Below are positions 24,075-33,701 of a stretch of 64,000 bases of DNA, in pieces. The notes below the pieces were generated by a model. The model saw only the letters and a program-made list of their open reading frames with translations, was not told the origin of the DNA and made no database searches. The translations under genes were made by a program, and so were the position numbers. Source of the DNA: Septoria linicola (Eukaryota; Ascomycota; Dothideomycetes; Mycosphaerellales; Mycosphaerellaceae); assembly GCA_024114885.1 (NCBI GenBank), contig CP099420.1:1488001-1552000 (forward strand), in the 5' to 3' direction. The first letter of the stretch is position 1. Each line of letters starts with the position of its first letter.

Positions 24075-24700
24075 ACGCTGCGCTGTCACGCCTGCCAGAA
24101 ACGCCATCCCGTTCTGGATCTCCCCAGTAGATTCAGTCTCGATCAGAACCTCGTCGCCATACTTCAAGAGCTGAGGAGGCTTCATGGACAGGCGGCGTGT
24201 CAGTCATGATGAGGGATCCAGCTTTCAGAGTCTGCCCTTGGCTGCAAAAAGCTACCAGATCCCTCGCGCCAAAATACAGATCTGTGGTGTTCGCACTCTG
24301 TCTTACCTCGCCACTGAGACTGGTGGTGAGCTACAAGTTATCCGCCGCGCCCCAGAGCTTTACATACACCAGGCATGGCCCATCGAGCGCATACTAAGCG
24401 AGAGACATGAGGAACAACCATTTGTAGACGGGAATGACTTTGTTACGATCTTGCTACCAGTCTTGTGCGCACACGACATCGTCGACTATGCCCATAATCC
24501 TCGGATGTATTCTACAGCGATCTGGCTTCCCTTTCAACCTGGTAGGGCACTGTTGACTGATGCCATGCTAGGCTCTTGCAGGGCAGTACGCAGGCATGCC
24601 ACCTTCGATCCTGCTAATCGACCAGCCTCTTCAATTGCCATCTTTCGTCGATCGCTGATAGGCTACATGCAGCAGCAGCAGCCCACACCATGCGTTGTAC
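24075..24700 (-). pseudogene. Decayed fumarylacetoacetate-hydrolase-like gene
   Basis: Reading the minus strand shows blocks of the FAH-family fold: DWxQDRNKV, YALDGPCLVYVKLWGAADN, GEVRQSANTTDLYF, ARDLVAFCSQGQTLKAGSLI, then after a one-base frame change MKPPQLLKYGDEVLIETEST. Three TAG codons interrupt the frame between about 24330 and 24455, at positions where relatives mostly carry Gln or another polar residue. More indels appear further upstream (GYGHS-like block near 24480). FAH-like enzymes hydrolyse or decarboxylate acylpyruvates and need a divalent metal. This copy is clearly inactive. The plus-strand open frame of 173 codons over the same bases is an antisense artefact. Confidence 0.65.
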
Positions 24701-24880
24701 ATTGAGAACTGTAATGTGTCAGTATAGGCCATGATTATATCTGAGAGCTGCGAGAATACTCACTGCTTTTCCGTAGTTGGCGCCGCTGTGATGCGTGTGA
24801 TGAAATCTATTGCGTGTTCTTCAAGTGGGCTCGTTCTCGACGTCCTGATCCATAGCGGACAGAACGATAGTTCGGTTCTT

Positions 24881-26419
24881 TCAGGTCTTCCACTCAATTT
24901 CAAAGACACCAACAACTTTCTGCTTCACTCTCCCACTGTCGAAAGCCTCATCTCCAGCACGACGGATATAGAATTGCCTGACTGTGCCGTCTTTCTCCTC
25001 GATGGCATGTTCCAGTCTCCAAGTGATCTTCTCATCGGCACTCATCCTCGGCCTAAGCTTTCCAAGACTGAAGTCCCACTGTTCGCGGTCTTTTGTGTCG
25101 TGCATGAACGTGGCTTCAACACGGCCAAAGTCCACGTTATCAGCCCCGTCAGGATACTGCGCTACACTGTAGCCATTCGTCAGGACCACATCATCGGCAA
25201 ATCGATAACGCTGCAAGAAGCATTGAGTTCCGCAGACATGCGACACCAGGCTCCCGAGGTGGACCGGGTAGAGGTACCACCACACGGAACTCCAGTGGTG
25301 TAAGCTCAATAGAGGCTCGACTCCAGCTTCGTACCATCCGCTTGCATCTCCTCGGAAGTCTACTTGATGCAGACCGGGTAACGCAGTCAGCTGCACGGGC
25401 GGCGATGTGTGTCGGTATATGCAGTCTCGGAACACCATGTCTCCTTGTATGTCTCCCTTGTGTTTCGGCAAGCATTGATCGAAGTTCTTGACAAGCGTAT
25501 CCAGAAGTGGACCAGATAGGAACATGCCGGCTCCACCATATGCCATGTACCCATACTTTCCAGATAGAGCGTGCCAATCTTCAGTCAAACCGCCGATGTA
25601 GTAGGGCTGTGATGAGTCGTACTTCTTCAGCTCTGCCAGAACTGCTGCTAGAGACGGAAAGAAAGTATCGTCGTCAACGACGGCGAACCATTTGTGATGT
25701 GATTTTCGTTGCGAATGAAGCTGTTTGACAACACTAAAGTGTCTGTGTCCATGCCGATCGGTCTCCTCTCCTTGCTTGGGCCGGTCGGCGTTTGGTAAGA
25801 GCGTCGCGTCAATGCCTGCTGTGCGATAGAGGCTCTGCACTCTGCTCATGTCGCGTTGTCTCTCATCGCTATCTGCAACGTTGACCACGAGCGAAGTCTT
25901 TGTATTGCCAAGCCATTGCTTGAGCTGCGCCAATGCTTGTTCCAAACGGTCGAGTGAAGTAGATGCGCCGACTAGCAGGACTGACTGATCAATTTCGAGA
26001 GGAACGTTGGGAAAGAAATCCAAGACAATTTCACGTCCATCTTTAGAAGCGTCATAAGGAAAAACACCTTCGTCTGAGGAGGAGCACTGCTCTTCGCTTA
26101 GCGTCACAAATTGTGGCATCAAGCTGCCCTTTTGCCGCTCAAGGTCCTTGCGGTTAGTTGACTTCTTGGTAGCCCTGCTTCGAACGATCCTTCGTCCATA
26201 TTGAAAGGAGTCGGGCAATGAGATGTGGGCCTTCAGCTCCGTGGTGGAAGCACAAGGACTCAGTCGAGAATCCGATGGAGCGAATCCAGGTCGCGAAAGT
26301 ATGCTTTCATGTTGAGTCGTCCAGAAACCGCCGAAGAAGAGGACCAGCAGCACAGCTGACACCACGGCAATGAGTGGTCTTGGAAGCCGCAGCCCATCGA
26401 GGACTTTGGACAAGACCAT
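24881..26419 (-). CDS. GT31-type glycosyltransferase, Golgi type II membrane protein
   Basis: Single exon of 512 residues from the ATG at 26419. A short cytosolic tail is followed by one hydrophobic anchor (LIAVVSAVLLVLFFGGFW, ~residues 16-33), a stem, and a lumenal catalytic domain. The metal-binding motif is FAVVDDDTFFPS (~residues 241-252), then a Fringe/GT31-like core with YYIGGLTEDW, YGGAGMFLSGPLL, GDMVFRDCIY and PGLHQVDFRGDASGW. Fungal relatives are putative beta-1,3-galactosyl- or glucosaminyltransferases (DUF604 type) of unknown acceptor. The gene is intact and has no intron. Confidence 0.85.
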   Translation of the reverse strand: MVLSKVLDGLRLPRPLIAVVSAVLLVLFFGGFWTTQHESILSRPGFAPSDSRLSPCASTTELKAHISLPDSFQYGRRIVRSRATKKSTNRKDLERQKGSLMPQFVTLSEEQCSSSDEGVFPYDASKDGREIVLDFFPNVPLEIDQSVLLVGASTSLDRLEQALAQLKQWLGNTKTSLVVNVADSDERQRDMSRVQSLYRTAGIDATLLPNADRPKQGEETDRHGHRHFSVVKQLHSQRKSHHKWFAVVDDDTFFPSLAAVLAELKKYDSSQPYYIGGLTEDWHALSGKYGYMAYGGAGMFLSGPLLDTLVKNFDQCLPKHKGDIQGDMVFRDCIYRHTSPPVQLTALPGLHQVDFRGDASGWYEAGVEPLLSLHHWSSVWWYLYPVHLGSLVSHVCGTQCFLQRYRFADDVVLTNGYSVAQYPDGADNVDFGRVEATFMHDTKDREQWDFSLGKLRPRMSADEKITWRLEHAIEEKDGTVRQFYIRRAGDEAFDSGRVKQKVVGVFEIEWKT

Positions 26420-26760
26420 GATGTGCTCAATGAAATGTCATTGCAAAAGCAGTGTAGTTGTTGATCGTGGTGTTCCAGTAGTTCTGTTGTATCCCTGCCA
26501 TAGTGGCGCGGTCCGAAGCGTGCGCCACATTCCAGCATTTCTGTCCTCACGCCAGGGCTACCTCCTACATCCTGTGTACGACTACCACTTTTGCGAGATC
26601 ATTGGATCATGATGCAAGAAAATCGCAAGGTACGGAGATATAGTGACTGGTACGATTGACTACGAGTGCGTCCGAAATGAGCGCATCAGATCCTATTGCT
26701 TCCCTTGCACAAATCTTTCCTTGCACGCTGCTCTCGAGGAGAAACGGTCGAGTCACACGA
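26420..26760. other. Intergenic, promoter side of the GT31 gene
   Basis: Between the GT31 start and the 3' end of the upstream secreted-protein gene on the same strand. Nothing else was recognised. Confidence 0.5.
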
Positions 26761-27447
26761 TCATGTCTCGAGATACGGGTTCTTCATTACTGCAGTCTGC
26801 ACCTCCCGACCCTCCACTTGAGCCTGTATCCGAAGCCCTCCAATCTTGGTCCCCACAAACGGCTCGTCAGAATCTATCCAAGGTCCAGAAATCTCTACTG
26901 ACGGAAGATCATATTCAAATACATAGGGCCCCGGTCCCTCTGCGTATCCAGTAGCAGTAAAATTGTACTTGTCGTCTACAGGACCACACCCCTCGCGCGA
27001 TATGCTCGTGACTCCAGAGTCAATCGACTCAATCCGCTCAGCGTTCTGCGGGAACACGGTATAGCTTCCAGTCACGACCGCAGTGCTGTTTGACCGATCG
27101 CCAAAGTACTGTATGAAAAGCTGAGACCGTACTGCGTCCCAGCTGCCGCGCCAGCAGGCATCGACGCAGATCTTGTAGCCTGGGAGACCTTTAGGGTATG
27201 CTGGACATGGTGGCTTTTCTGCTTGGTCGATGCATTCTGTGCGCTTTCTGAAGCCGCTGAGGAGATGTTGAGGTGCACAGGTCCACTCCCACCAGTGGTC
27301 TTCTATTGCCGTTGGCCATGGTGGCGAACCTTGATCTTGGCGGCTGTAAAGTGTGGATGAAAGTACTGGCGCTTGAGCGTTGGGCAAGCAATGCGCGTGG
27401 CACAAGAGGAGGCCGACGAGCGGCAGAGTCTTGAAGTCTATATGCAT
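26761..27447 (-). CDS. Small secreted cysteine-containing protein, effector-like
   Basis: Open frame of 228 residues using the ATG at 27447 (MHIDFKTLPLVGLLLCHAHC), chosen because it gives a clean signal peptide; an upstream ATG at 27495 would bury it. The mature part has about seven cysteines (WTCAPQ, TECID, PPCPAY, KICVDACWRG, REGCGP), several N-glycosylation sequons and many aromatic residues, but no catalytic motif that I recognise. A possible propeptide ends at YSRQDQG. A TATA element lies ~90 bases upstream. Size, secretion and cysteines fit an effector or small wall protein, but this is inference from composition alone. Confidence 0.65.
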   Translation of the reverse strand: MHIDFKTLPLVGLLLCHAHCLPNAQAPVLSSTLYSRQDQGSPPWPTAIEDHWWEWTCAPQHLLSGFRKRTECIDQAEKPPCPAYPKGLPGYKICVDACWRGSWDAVRSQLFIQYFGDRSNSTAVVTGSYTVFPQNAERIESIDSGVTSISREGCGPVDDKYNFTATGYAEGPGPYVFEYDLPSVEISGPWIDSDEPFVGTKIGGLRIQAQVEGREVQTAVMKNPYLET

Positions 27448-27531
27448 TGTAGATCGCTGTCGAAGAGTCGCCGTGCGAGAAATGGGAGCATCCAAGCTAC
27501 AGCGCTTGTGTCCCGCGACACTTCATTGCTC

Positions 27532-27541
27532 CTTATATATG
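27532..27541 (-). promoter_or_regulatory. TATA box of the small secreted protein gene
   Basis: An ATATATAAGG sequence on the minus strand, about 90 bases upstream of the ATG at 27447. Confidence 0.5.
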
Positions 27542-28045
27542 TAATGCTTCTTCCTGCTCACTAGCGGACGCGAATCGCGATAAGTGACAAGCGCCACGAC
27601 TTCTAATTTTGTCGATATTGGTGGTTACACCAACCACTTATAGTACTCGTGGTAACACAGCTTCATGCACCGACGAAACGGATCGCTTTGCGAAAGCCGA
27701 GACTGCACACATCATGACCACACCAAATGATGCACTCTTACCGACTACATGTCCTTCTTTGCAGGAGACTTGACTCTGGGACCGCAGGAGACAACTCTAC
27801 GCGCCCGAAAAGCCCCGCCACGACTTCCATGACAGATGAATGGTTCAGTATGCTTCTCAATGATTGCTTCCGATGCCACTGGATTGAGCAAGTCAAGTAT
27901 TTGCAGAGTATACATCCTGATTGAGCATGTTGCTCTGCCACAAGTTCAGAGTACCCCACATCTATTGGACTGATGTATGTACACTTCCACCTGCATTGAC
28001 TCGCGTATGTCGTCGTATATTTCTGTTGTTCGCGTCCATAAATGT
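27542..28045. other. Intergenic region
   Basis: No gene recognised between the small secreted protein and the HsbA remnant. Confidence 0.45.
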
Positions 28046-28818
28046 TCACGCCACCATCACCTTAGCCACCTTGCCCTCAACTGACACATCGCGCTTCTGG
28101 AGGCTAACGCCCGAGTATTGGTCGATAGCAGTACCAATGGTCATTGAGAAAGGCTCGGCAGTGTTGCGGATCTCGGTGGCCCGGCTTGCGACATTGTCGA
28201 TGAGGATGAACGAGTACGTCGAAAGAATGGTGAGCTCAAATGTTTATGGATGATCGCAAGACGACTGACATCAGCTATGTTTTCAAATTGGCGCGCAAGA
28301 CTGCCGCCATGGGCTGTCCGATGAACGGGACAGTCTGGAACAGGCCAGCTTTGCCGATGAGCGTGTTCAGTAGCTGGGTGTGAGTGCGGACAAACTAGAG
28401 AACAAATTATCAACGAGTTACGATATCTTCTGTAGGCATAGCACTCACACTGGTGTACGCAGTGTTGATTGCGTCAGCGTTGGCACCAGCAGGGACCAGA
28501 GCCATACCTTCCATTTGCTGGATGTGTGTAGTTCCGGTGCTGACAATGTCCACATAGCCCCTGATGATGTCCTAAATACGATGAGCTGTTGTCGATAACT
28601 CCACAGAATGGCTGACAGTCACGAACCGGGAATGGCCCTTAGCCAACAACGATCAGCGGTCCATTGACGATGGTGATAGACTCCGCGGGTGCTTGCAAAG
28701 CTTGCGACTTTTGCGTCAAAGTGTTGAGGGTGGCTACAATTTGAGCTGGTGTGCTCTGGGAGAGTGCTGGTACTGTCAGGGCTTCAAAAGGGGTGACGAC
28801 GTAGTTGAACAAAACCAT
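28046..28818 (-). pseudogene. HsbA-type hydrophobic surface-binding protein gene, disrupted
   Basis: Starting at ATG 28818 the frame reads ALSQSTPAQIVATLNTLTQK, ESITIVNGPLIVVG, then a TAA near 28645, then GPFP. A splice (gttcgt or similar to tttag at 28572) joins to DIIRGYVDIVSTGTTHIQQ in phase, and a second intron (gtgagt...ctctag) joins to FVRTHTQLLNTLIGKAGLF. Then QFENIAD is reached only after a frame change near 28295, and the C-terminus (FILIDNVASRATEI to KVMVA, stop 28046-28048) is open again. From memory, relatives have a Gln between VVG or VIG and GPFP, so CAA to TAA is the simplest reading. HsbA proteins bind hydrophobic surfaces such as cuticle or plastic and help recruit cutinases. 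Two lesions suggest a pseudogene. Confidence 0.65.
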
Positions 28819-28951
28819 GATGCTGGATAAATATATCTGGTGGAGTGTTTTGAGGAGCGAAGGTTCTTGAATGCTGAACGACACCTTCGCTGTAGGCGTC
28901 AATATATAAGGCCATCGTCTCATGGACAAATAGCGCTCTGGTGCGGTCATT

Positions 28952-29316
28952 CTATTGATCTACAGTCTGGAGTGAAGCAATAAGCATATTTTGGAGTTGC
29001 TCATTTGGGCATAGGTGAATGACGAGAGCCGGATCAGGTATGGTTGTGTCGATCACATAGCATCCAACGCTGATTCTCTGTAAGCGACCAATGGACAGTA
29101 CGCTGAGCTTGTCGATCTGGTGTGTAGATGCATTCTCAACTGTCTTGTATTGGAACCACTGCATGCATACGTACTGTAATGCCTCGAACAAGAGCATTCA
29201 CGAACTTACTGTTCAAATTGTGCTTGGCGTACTGTATGCGCTCTGCGATCAGGCGATCTCTATTGTTGTTCTAAGATCGGGGCACTAATCAGACCTGCAG
29301 ATGCTCCATGTGCTGG
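28952..29316 (-). other. Possible gene remnant, unidentified
   Basis: The minus strand shows protein-like text in more than one frame: MTSTWSIC, RLIAERIQYAKHNLNSKFVN, then WFQYKTVENASTHQIDKLSV and GRLQRISVGCYVIDTTIPD ending at 28952. Candidate introns between these blocks would be only 16-36 bases, which is too short. It may be a gene fragment or chance; I recognise no family. Confidence 0.25.
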
Positions 29317-30286
29317 TCATGATTCCGAGCCACGAGAGTATAAAACCCATGATCGAAATAGCGGCGTTCGCTGGCCTGGCTGGATGCGGCAGCAAGAATG
29401 GAAGCCAGAGCGTAGAGGTGTCATGAGTTGAAGCGTCAGCACTGCGCTAGTAGGCCAGGCTGTACTCTCATCCAGCAGAAACTGCGGCGAGTCCGTGCTG
29501 TTACATCTCAGCTAGCAGTTCAGGCTTTCGTACCGCCATACGCAGCCTGCATCAAACGTGATACCAGTTGGCGCCGGTAAATCAGCAGAATATGCTTATC
29601 AGTGCCACAACGTCCATGAGTCTTGAATTCCTATCCCATGTGTGTGCCAGAAATACGAATGTCGGCTAAGCAGACAAGATCTTATATTGCCAAGCTACGT
29701 GACAAGGCCAACGCGATCTAAGAGCACGATGAACACTCACCATACCTTCTATCACCGATGGACGAAATGCCAGGATGCTGAGCTATAGCCCGTATCCGAG
29801 CAAAACATGCGCGATGCAGGCAAAGCGTGTCGGTATGCCCAGTGTCTAATGATCTCTTCGCTTCAGGCGCGTGCGGGCTGCAGAAGAGATCTTCATGTTC
29901 CGTGTCGTGATCTGTCGAGCTCCAGAGGTGCCGCGATGGTCGTCTCGGTGGCCTACATAGATAAGAGCGTGGAATTGTCGAGCGTGAGGGAGGAGCTGGC
30001 GTTCAAGTTCAGCGCGACGTCACTTTCTCTTGGAAGACAAGGGGTCGGCGCGTACTTCAAAACAGACCAGCCAGCTCCAACGACCGTGAGAGATCTTCAT
30101 TCGCGTAGAGTTTGTCGCAGGTCTGCCGGACTGCACATGCAAAGAGAGGCTGAGTACACCAGAAACATTCACTTGCCATTTTCATACCAGTCGCTCTTTC
30201 CCTCAGCCCTTGACATACACCTCACCTGCCCCAGCTCCTGGTGAGCATTTGCTCTTCAACAATACAGCGAAACAACAAACACGAAC
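29317..30286. other. Intergenic region upstream of the membrane-protein gene
   Basis: About 970 bases without a supported gene. A plus-strand open frame at 29807-30244 has no domain or signal peptide and low plausibility. The 3' part should carry the promoter and leader of the membrane-protein gene at 30287. Confidence 0.45.
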
Positions 30287-31625
30287 ATGTCGAACTTCGC
30301 ACTGCAGGTGGACTGCGAGGCAGCTCCGGTCACTGCTCGCGCAGATGCTGGAATTGCAGGAGCTGGTGTAAGCTGGTGACACCTTGAGAATATGACGCCG
30401 CCTAACAGCGCTCCTAGATCCTGCTCGCCTTTATCATCACCGGCGGCCTCGCCCTGATTCTTTCCGCCTTCATCGTCCTCTCCGAAATCCGCGGCAAGGA
30501 ATCCCGCAACATGTCTCGCAAAGTGCTGAGCGGACTGTCCGATCAGATGATCGTCGAAGGCATAGCAATACAGGTAGTTGGTCTGGCGAGAATCTACTCG
30601 ACCATTCCCTACCACTTTTTCATCATATGGATGCTGTCGCTGCTTTCGACAGCCACCAACTTCGCAGCCCTGCTGGCACTAGTCCAGGACTTCAAGCGTG
30701 ATTGGGTGTTGAGATGGCTTAGGCAGTTCGCCATGTTTGTCAACAGTACGTAAAGCGACTGCCCAAAGGCATCCGCCCATGTTCAAGTGTCTCTGCCTGT
30801 TACGCCGGTGCTACGGAATTCATTGCTCAGATTGGCATAATTGCAACGCAGAGACACGCGAGCCATGACTGAGACACTGCTGACCTTCGACCTGTTACTT
30901 TTAGTGGCACTGGGCATCACATTCGGAATTTTCGTGCTGAGGACGAACATTGACAACCTCGCGCCAACGCTGCCGATGGCTTGTGTATGGCAAGAACATC
31001 AGAAAGATCCTGAAGCGCAAGGCAATCAGACACTCAGTGTAATTGGCACGATCGTGGTCATTGCTGTGACTTGTATTGTTTTCGTGCTAGGCACGTGGTA
31101 TCTGCACCTGCGAAAGCAGATCTGGAGCAAGACAGTCAGGTTGATCTCGCTGGTTGTGCTCATGGGCATGGCAATAGGAGGTAAGCTCTCTTGCTATGGC
31201 GTATTTGGTTACACACACACACATTCTGGCGACATGGCTTCTACATCAAGCTCAAGCTCTTGCTTTTGAGTTGGAACTAATCCGCTCACAGTCACTGTGA
31301 GGATCATACTGATCTCGCAGGCGTTGGGAGGCACTCCGTCGGTAGATTTGGCTGATCGCGGCGAGACCGACTGGACATTTGGGCAGGTCTTGACTATGCT
31401 CCTGCTCATTCTGCCATTCGTGTCCGCACTTGAAATTTTAAGAGGTATGGCACATCATTGGGCAAATGCAGACCAAGCTGATTGTAGACAGGACAAATGC
31501 AAGTGCCTCACGCGGATGCATACGGCCATTCGGACCAGATGCCGCTCACGGAAGGTGATGGTGCTGAGCTCAAGCCAGTGTCTGACAACAGATACACCTA
31601 TCAGCCAAACCCGCTTTTCAGGTAG
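30287..31625 (+). CDS. Multi-pass integral membrane protein of unknown function
   Basis: Five exons (30287-30367, 30418-30745, 30905-31180, 31292-31444, 31492-31625) join in phase and give 323 residues. I chose the acceptor at 31491 rather than 31487 because only it continues the frame to a polar tail (GQMQVPHADAYGHSDQMPLT). There are about seven hydrophobic helices, for example ILLAFIITGGLALILSAFIV, FFIIWMLSLLSTATNFAALL, GITFGIFVL and LTMLLLILPFVSALEIL. An extracellular-type N-terminus precedes TM1. The topology resembles fungal seven-TM/GPCR-like hypothetical membrane proteins, but no ligand or G-protein motif is evident. The gene appears intact. Confidence 0.8.
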
Positions 31626-32102
31626 TAGAATAATGCTTTCGCACAGAGCATGCTCTCTGCTTTCGGCATGCCTGATCCATGTTCTCCGTGCTGACAGGAA
31701 AGACACGATCCCCATTCTGCAGCTACTACCAGTGGCGGAGACGCCTCTGAAACTTCTTCATATTGATCCGGACAAGGTCGCCAGTGTATAGTGCGTTAGA
31801 GAGGGCAGCATGTCATCTTTGCTACGAGCCCAAGATCTGGGCGCCCCACATGCGACTTTGGGCGTGAATGTCATTCCTGGCTCTTGATTGGCTCAGATGA
31901 GATGCCCGTTTCGAACAATGCTCACAGCTCATCCTCGACTCGAAGCGAAACTTACTTCCACTCGCATCATCAACGCCAAATGCGAGCTTTTCAACGGCTT
32001 CGACATTGCCAGCGAACGTTGCTTCTCAACACTCGCTCGGAAAGCATATCCCCGCGTGCAATCTTATGCCGGTCAGCCTTGCAAGGTGCCAGAGTGCTCA
32101 CG
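31626..32102. other. Intergenic / leader region of arsH
   Basis: The arsH frame is open upstream to 31884, so a longer N-terminus is possible, but the residues encoded there look unlike the family. No separate gene is seen. Confidence 0.45.
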
Positions 32103-33104
32103 ATGCCTACGAGTACTCGCATAAATGGAGATCTGAACAATACAGAAGTTCTCCGAAGCACGGAAACAATACCGCCGGATCCAGCCTATTTTGGCCGCAG
32201 CCTCGCAACGCCTGAGAACGAAGATGATCGCGCAGTCCGTGCCGCATATCGACCCTTTCTCCTCAACAAAGCCATTACGCAGAGTGACTGGATCTCCAAG
32301 CTTGAGCTCAGCACGATCCTGAAGTTCAGTGAGCAAGATCTATCACAGAAAAACAATGATCGACTGCGGGTCTTGGTGCTGTACGGCAGCTTACGAAACA
32401 GGTCATATTCGCGACTCTTGGCCTATGAGGCATCTCGCATCTTGTATCGTTTAGGTTGCGATGTCCGCATATTTGACCCATCAGGCTTGCCTGTCAAAGA
32501 CGACGTACAGCACGATCATCCCAAAGTACAGGAATTGCGAGAGCTGAGCAAGTGGAGTGATGGACACGTGTGGGTCAGCCCTGAGCAGCACGGCAATCTC
32601 ACTGCTGTTTTCAAGAACCAGATTGATTGGATACCTCTGTCAACTGGCTCAGTACGGCCCACACAGGGACGGACGTTGGCCATTGCACAAGTTTCTGGTG
32701 GCTCACAATCGTTCAACACTGTCAATTCGCTGCGTATGCTGGGGCGGTGGATGAGGATGTTCGCCATCCCGAACCAGTCGAGTGTTCCCAAAGCCTACAC
32801 GCAGTTCACAGATGCCGTAGAGGCGAGCGATGAGCGATACGTCGAGCTTGAGGGCGGAAGCAGACTTATGCCTAGCGGGAATCGAGATCGGCTCGTGGAC
32901 TGTATGGAGGAGTTTGTCAAGTATACGATTGTGATGAGACCGCATTTTGCCTTATTTGGCGACCGGTATAGTGAACGCGAGGAAAGGCGTATGAAAGCTG
33001 AGAAAGTGCAGCGGGCGGAGGAGGAGAAGGCCGGGGTGGAAGGCAATGCGCAAAGCATTGCGAGTGCGCGTGTGGTTAATGGAGTAGACGTGAATGGCCT
33101 TTGA
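32103..33104 (+). CDS. arsH: ArsH-type NADPH-dependent FMN reductase
   Basis: 333 residues from the ATG at 32103 (MPTSTRINGDL); the frame is open to an earlier ATG at 31884. The flavodoxin-like core shows LRVLVLYGSLRNRSYSRLLA (FMN phosphate loop), RIFDPSGLPVKDD, WVSPEQHGNLTAVFKNQIDW and GRTLAIAQVSGGSQSFNTVN, all diagnostic of ArsH. A charged C-terminal tail follows. ArsH oxidises organoarsenicals and reduces quinones or metals using NADPH. No arsenite pump (Acr3) or reductase lies next to it, so here it is a stand-alone gene. It is intact. Confidence 0.9.
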   Translation: MPTSTRINGDLNNTEVLRSTETIPPDPAYFGRSLATPENEDDRAVRAAYRPFLLNKAITQSDWISKLELSTILKFSEQDLSQKNNDRLRVLVLYGSLRNRSYSRLLAYEASRILYRLGCDVRIFDPSGLPVKDDVQHDHPKVQELRELSKWSDGHVWVSPEQHGNLTAVFKNQIDWIPLSTGSVRPTQGRTLAIAQVSGGSQSFNTVNSLRMLGRWMRMFAIPNQSSVPKAYTQFTDAVEASDERYVELEGGSRLMPSGNRDRLVDCMEEFVKYTIVMRPHFALFGDRYSEREERRMKAEKVQRAEEEKAGVEGNAQSIASARVVNGVDVNGL

Positions 33105-33701
33105 AGTGTCATTTGAGAAACTTCGGCTTTAGAACTACCTAGCCAAGGAGATAGCCCCGAGTACCACTACCATTGTAAAGCTTCACACTTTCATCTAACC
33201 AACGCCTACGACGTGTCTCGTCTAGGACATCATCGTACGACGCTTCTGACGACCAACCAAGTCATGGCTCGCGCCAGTTGTGCTGGGCTAAATAACTACC
33301 AGAGGCTCGAGATGTCACTCGACGCTTACAAGGCTCGCATGTCGCCAGAGCGGGCTGCTCGAGCCTGGCACACAGAAGTGGGTTGCTGCAGTCCAGACCA
33401 GAGCAGACCAGAGCAGCAGACTCGCATGTGAAGAAAAGGGCAGTTTTGACATCACAGCGCAGTGCTGAGGCAAGAAGTGTTCGGCATCCCGACGTGCCTG
33501 CTACATTTGCACTCGACTCACCTTCAGCGGCGAAAGTCAGGCAAGCAAGCAGTTGTGTGGTCTTCGTGCGCCTCGTTCACCACAATTATACATCGACCTG
33601 CATGGCTTGTATAACAACCTAGACCATATCATTCATATGCGCCGTCAGCGGACACAGCCAGCCTGGTAGAGGCGGCATCTCCCTCTGCATCGCAGCCAAG
33701 C
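33105..33701. other. Intergenic region with a short tandem repeat
   Basis: Contains two adjacent copies of a 10-base unit (agaccagagc) near 33394-33413. No gene recognised. The last part is the upstream region of the histidine kinase. Confidence 0.5.

Noticed and set aside
24184..24705. Plus-strand open frame of 173 codons
   Set aside because: It is antisense to the FAH-like pseudogene, whose minus-strand protein blocks are clear. No domain on the plus strand.
29807..30244. Plus-strand open frame of 145 codons
   Set aside because: No features of a protein and it overlaps the leader region of the membrane-protein gene.
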